A DNA stretch of 64,000 nt from Ptychodera flava (Eukaryota > Hemichordata > Enteropneusta > Ptychoderidae). Location: assembly GCF_041260155.1 (NCBI RefSeq), contig NC_091928.1, positions 38,133,388 to 38,197,387 of the forward strand, given 5' to 3'. The position numbers and the translations under genes were made by a program. Below, one piece after another: positions 63,501 to 64,000 of the stretch; within the stretch, counting starts at the first letter, position 1; each line of letters begins with the position of its first letter. The notes under the pieces were generated by a model. It was not told the origin of the DNA. It saw only the letters and a program-made list of their open reading frames with translations, and searched no databases.

Positions 63501-64000
63501 AGTTAAAAGCAACTTATGACACAAAGAAGTTTAAAGAGGTTGAATTATTCTTCATTAACAGTAAGTTTTGTTAAGCCTTTAGAAGTATTAATCTCGAATA
63601 GCCATAACTGTGGACAATAATGTTGCCCCAGTTCAATAGATAGCATCCGGTATATGTGCCGATTTTCACCATTGGTAATTTTATCGATGATAATGTAGTA
63701 GTGGTTTAAATATTATTACGGGAAACTTGAAGCATTAAATTCTCACAAACATGCAATACTGGACCAGACTGCTTGTGAATCATTATGAGCATAGACGCAA
63801 CTTGCAACTGTGGCAAAGAAGGACTCTAGTTTTGTGATCCCATTACTCTATTTGATTGGTGGGATGGTGCAATACATTACTACTTTGATGAAATATTTGA
63901 ATTAATCAACCACCTGTTGCTGACTCCCTTTATACAAATTGTGTCCTTCCAGGAGACGGCGGTGGAGTTCAACCAGTGAAATTCTCCAATGCTTTTGCTA
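60563..64000 (+). CDS. Protein with duplicated glycosyltransferase-like (GT-B) module and helical linker, partial, one frameshift
   Basis: Exons: 60563-62270 (acceptor TTATTCAG; first Met at 60570), 63114-63560, and 63953 to the window edge, with matching phases. The first exon holds a GT-B N-terminal-like unit (residues 1 to about 130) and then a second version of the same unit fused to a GT-B C-terminal half (YYGMEAMVSGLPTAVDEDSHLA, an EX7E-like region). DPPGIHWLINHNNYYPGL in unit 1 corresponds to EWLVNHESYYPYL in unit 2. At about 61216 one base is missing (CCAAG), ending the first frame with PPSLSGW; the expected frame resumes at once. Exon 2 is helical and charged, with a possible membrane-like stretch (LGILIRFLALYTLYKL). 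This layout recalls GT-bearing NLR-type proteins of invertebrates, but that is inference. It could also be a plain GT4 enzyme or a pseudogene. Confidence 0.7.
61214..61220 (+). other. Frameshift in the GT-like exon
   Basis: The frame ending PPSLSGW overlaps by a few bases the frame continuing NHESYYPYL. By comparison with the first unit (DPPG.HWLINH), one base is missing in the CCAAG string. It may be a sequencing error, an allele, or a real inactivation. Confidence 0.75.
63114..63560 (+). CDS. Second visible exon of the GT-like gene (helical region)
   Basis: Bounded by CTTCCTCAG and a GTAAGT donor, phase 1 at both ends. It encodes about 149 residues of mostly alpha-helical character: an amphipathic heptad-like stretch (EETTQAQISQDHAEKTIDKL), a Lys/Glu-rich segment, a hydrophobic helix, and an ITDDMRKMAAAAEI region. 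No domain is recognised with confidence. Confidence 0.75.

Overview
The window is nuclear DNA from an animal. It has large, well-formed GT-AG introns, a microsatellite-rich AT-leaning background, LINEs, LTR elements, MITEs and an Academ-type transposon. The transposon set and the gene families suggest an invertebrate deuterostome such as a hemichordate, echinoderm or lancelet; this is a judgement from content, and the species cannot be read from the sequence.

Left part (1-20.8 kb). Two type II membrane M1 aminopeptidase (aminopeptidase N-like) genes point away from each other. The plus-strand gene is complete: 14 exons at 7940-20004 with consistent splice phases give 965 codons, GAMEN, HExxH-x18-E and the catalytic Tyr. 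The minus-strand gene shows only exon 1 (2547-3157), which has exactly the same length (611 bp); no further exon was found before the window edge. Between and inside them are a (TGTA)n microsatellite, two TTAA-flanked MITEs, a near-perfect 102-bp foldback, a Helentron-like element with nine ~147-bp tandem repeats, a matching pair of intronic MITEs and a tRNA-like SINE head.

Middle (20.8-47.9 kb). No intact host gene is seen. A degraded jockey/CR1-like LINE (about 24.15-25.97 kb) is followed by a head-to-tail array of six copies of a ~2.4-kb repeat (26.83-46.78 kb). On its minus strand the repeat carries a decayed copy of the aminopeptidase exon that corresponds to exon 7 of the intact gene, so the array appears to be amplified fossil DNA of the same gene family. 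It is interrupted by a 2.1-kb element with 311-bp terminal inverted repeats, a 3.4-kb insertion of unknown type, and a 5'-truncated L1/Tx1-like LINE flanked by a ~71-bp duplication.

Right part (47.9-64 kb). A 12.6-kb LTR retrotransposon (LTRs 47889-48488 and 59906-60500, 4-bp duplication AATG) has the order gag-protease-integrase-RT-RNase H. That order marks the Gmr1 branch of Ty3/gypsy elements. Its integrase is split by a ~7.1-kb Academ-like transposon with a broken XPG-type nuclease gene on the minus strand, and most of its RT is deleted. Immediately downstream, at 60.56 kb, begins a host-type multi-exon gene with a duplicated glycosyltransferase-like (GT-B) module joined to an alpha-helical region. 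It runs off the right edge and has one frameshift in the visible part. A GT-like module followed by such a helical linker recalls the effector ends of invertebrate NLR/STAND proteins, but no NTPase domain lies inside the window.
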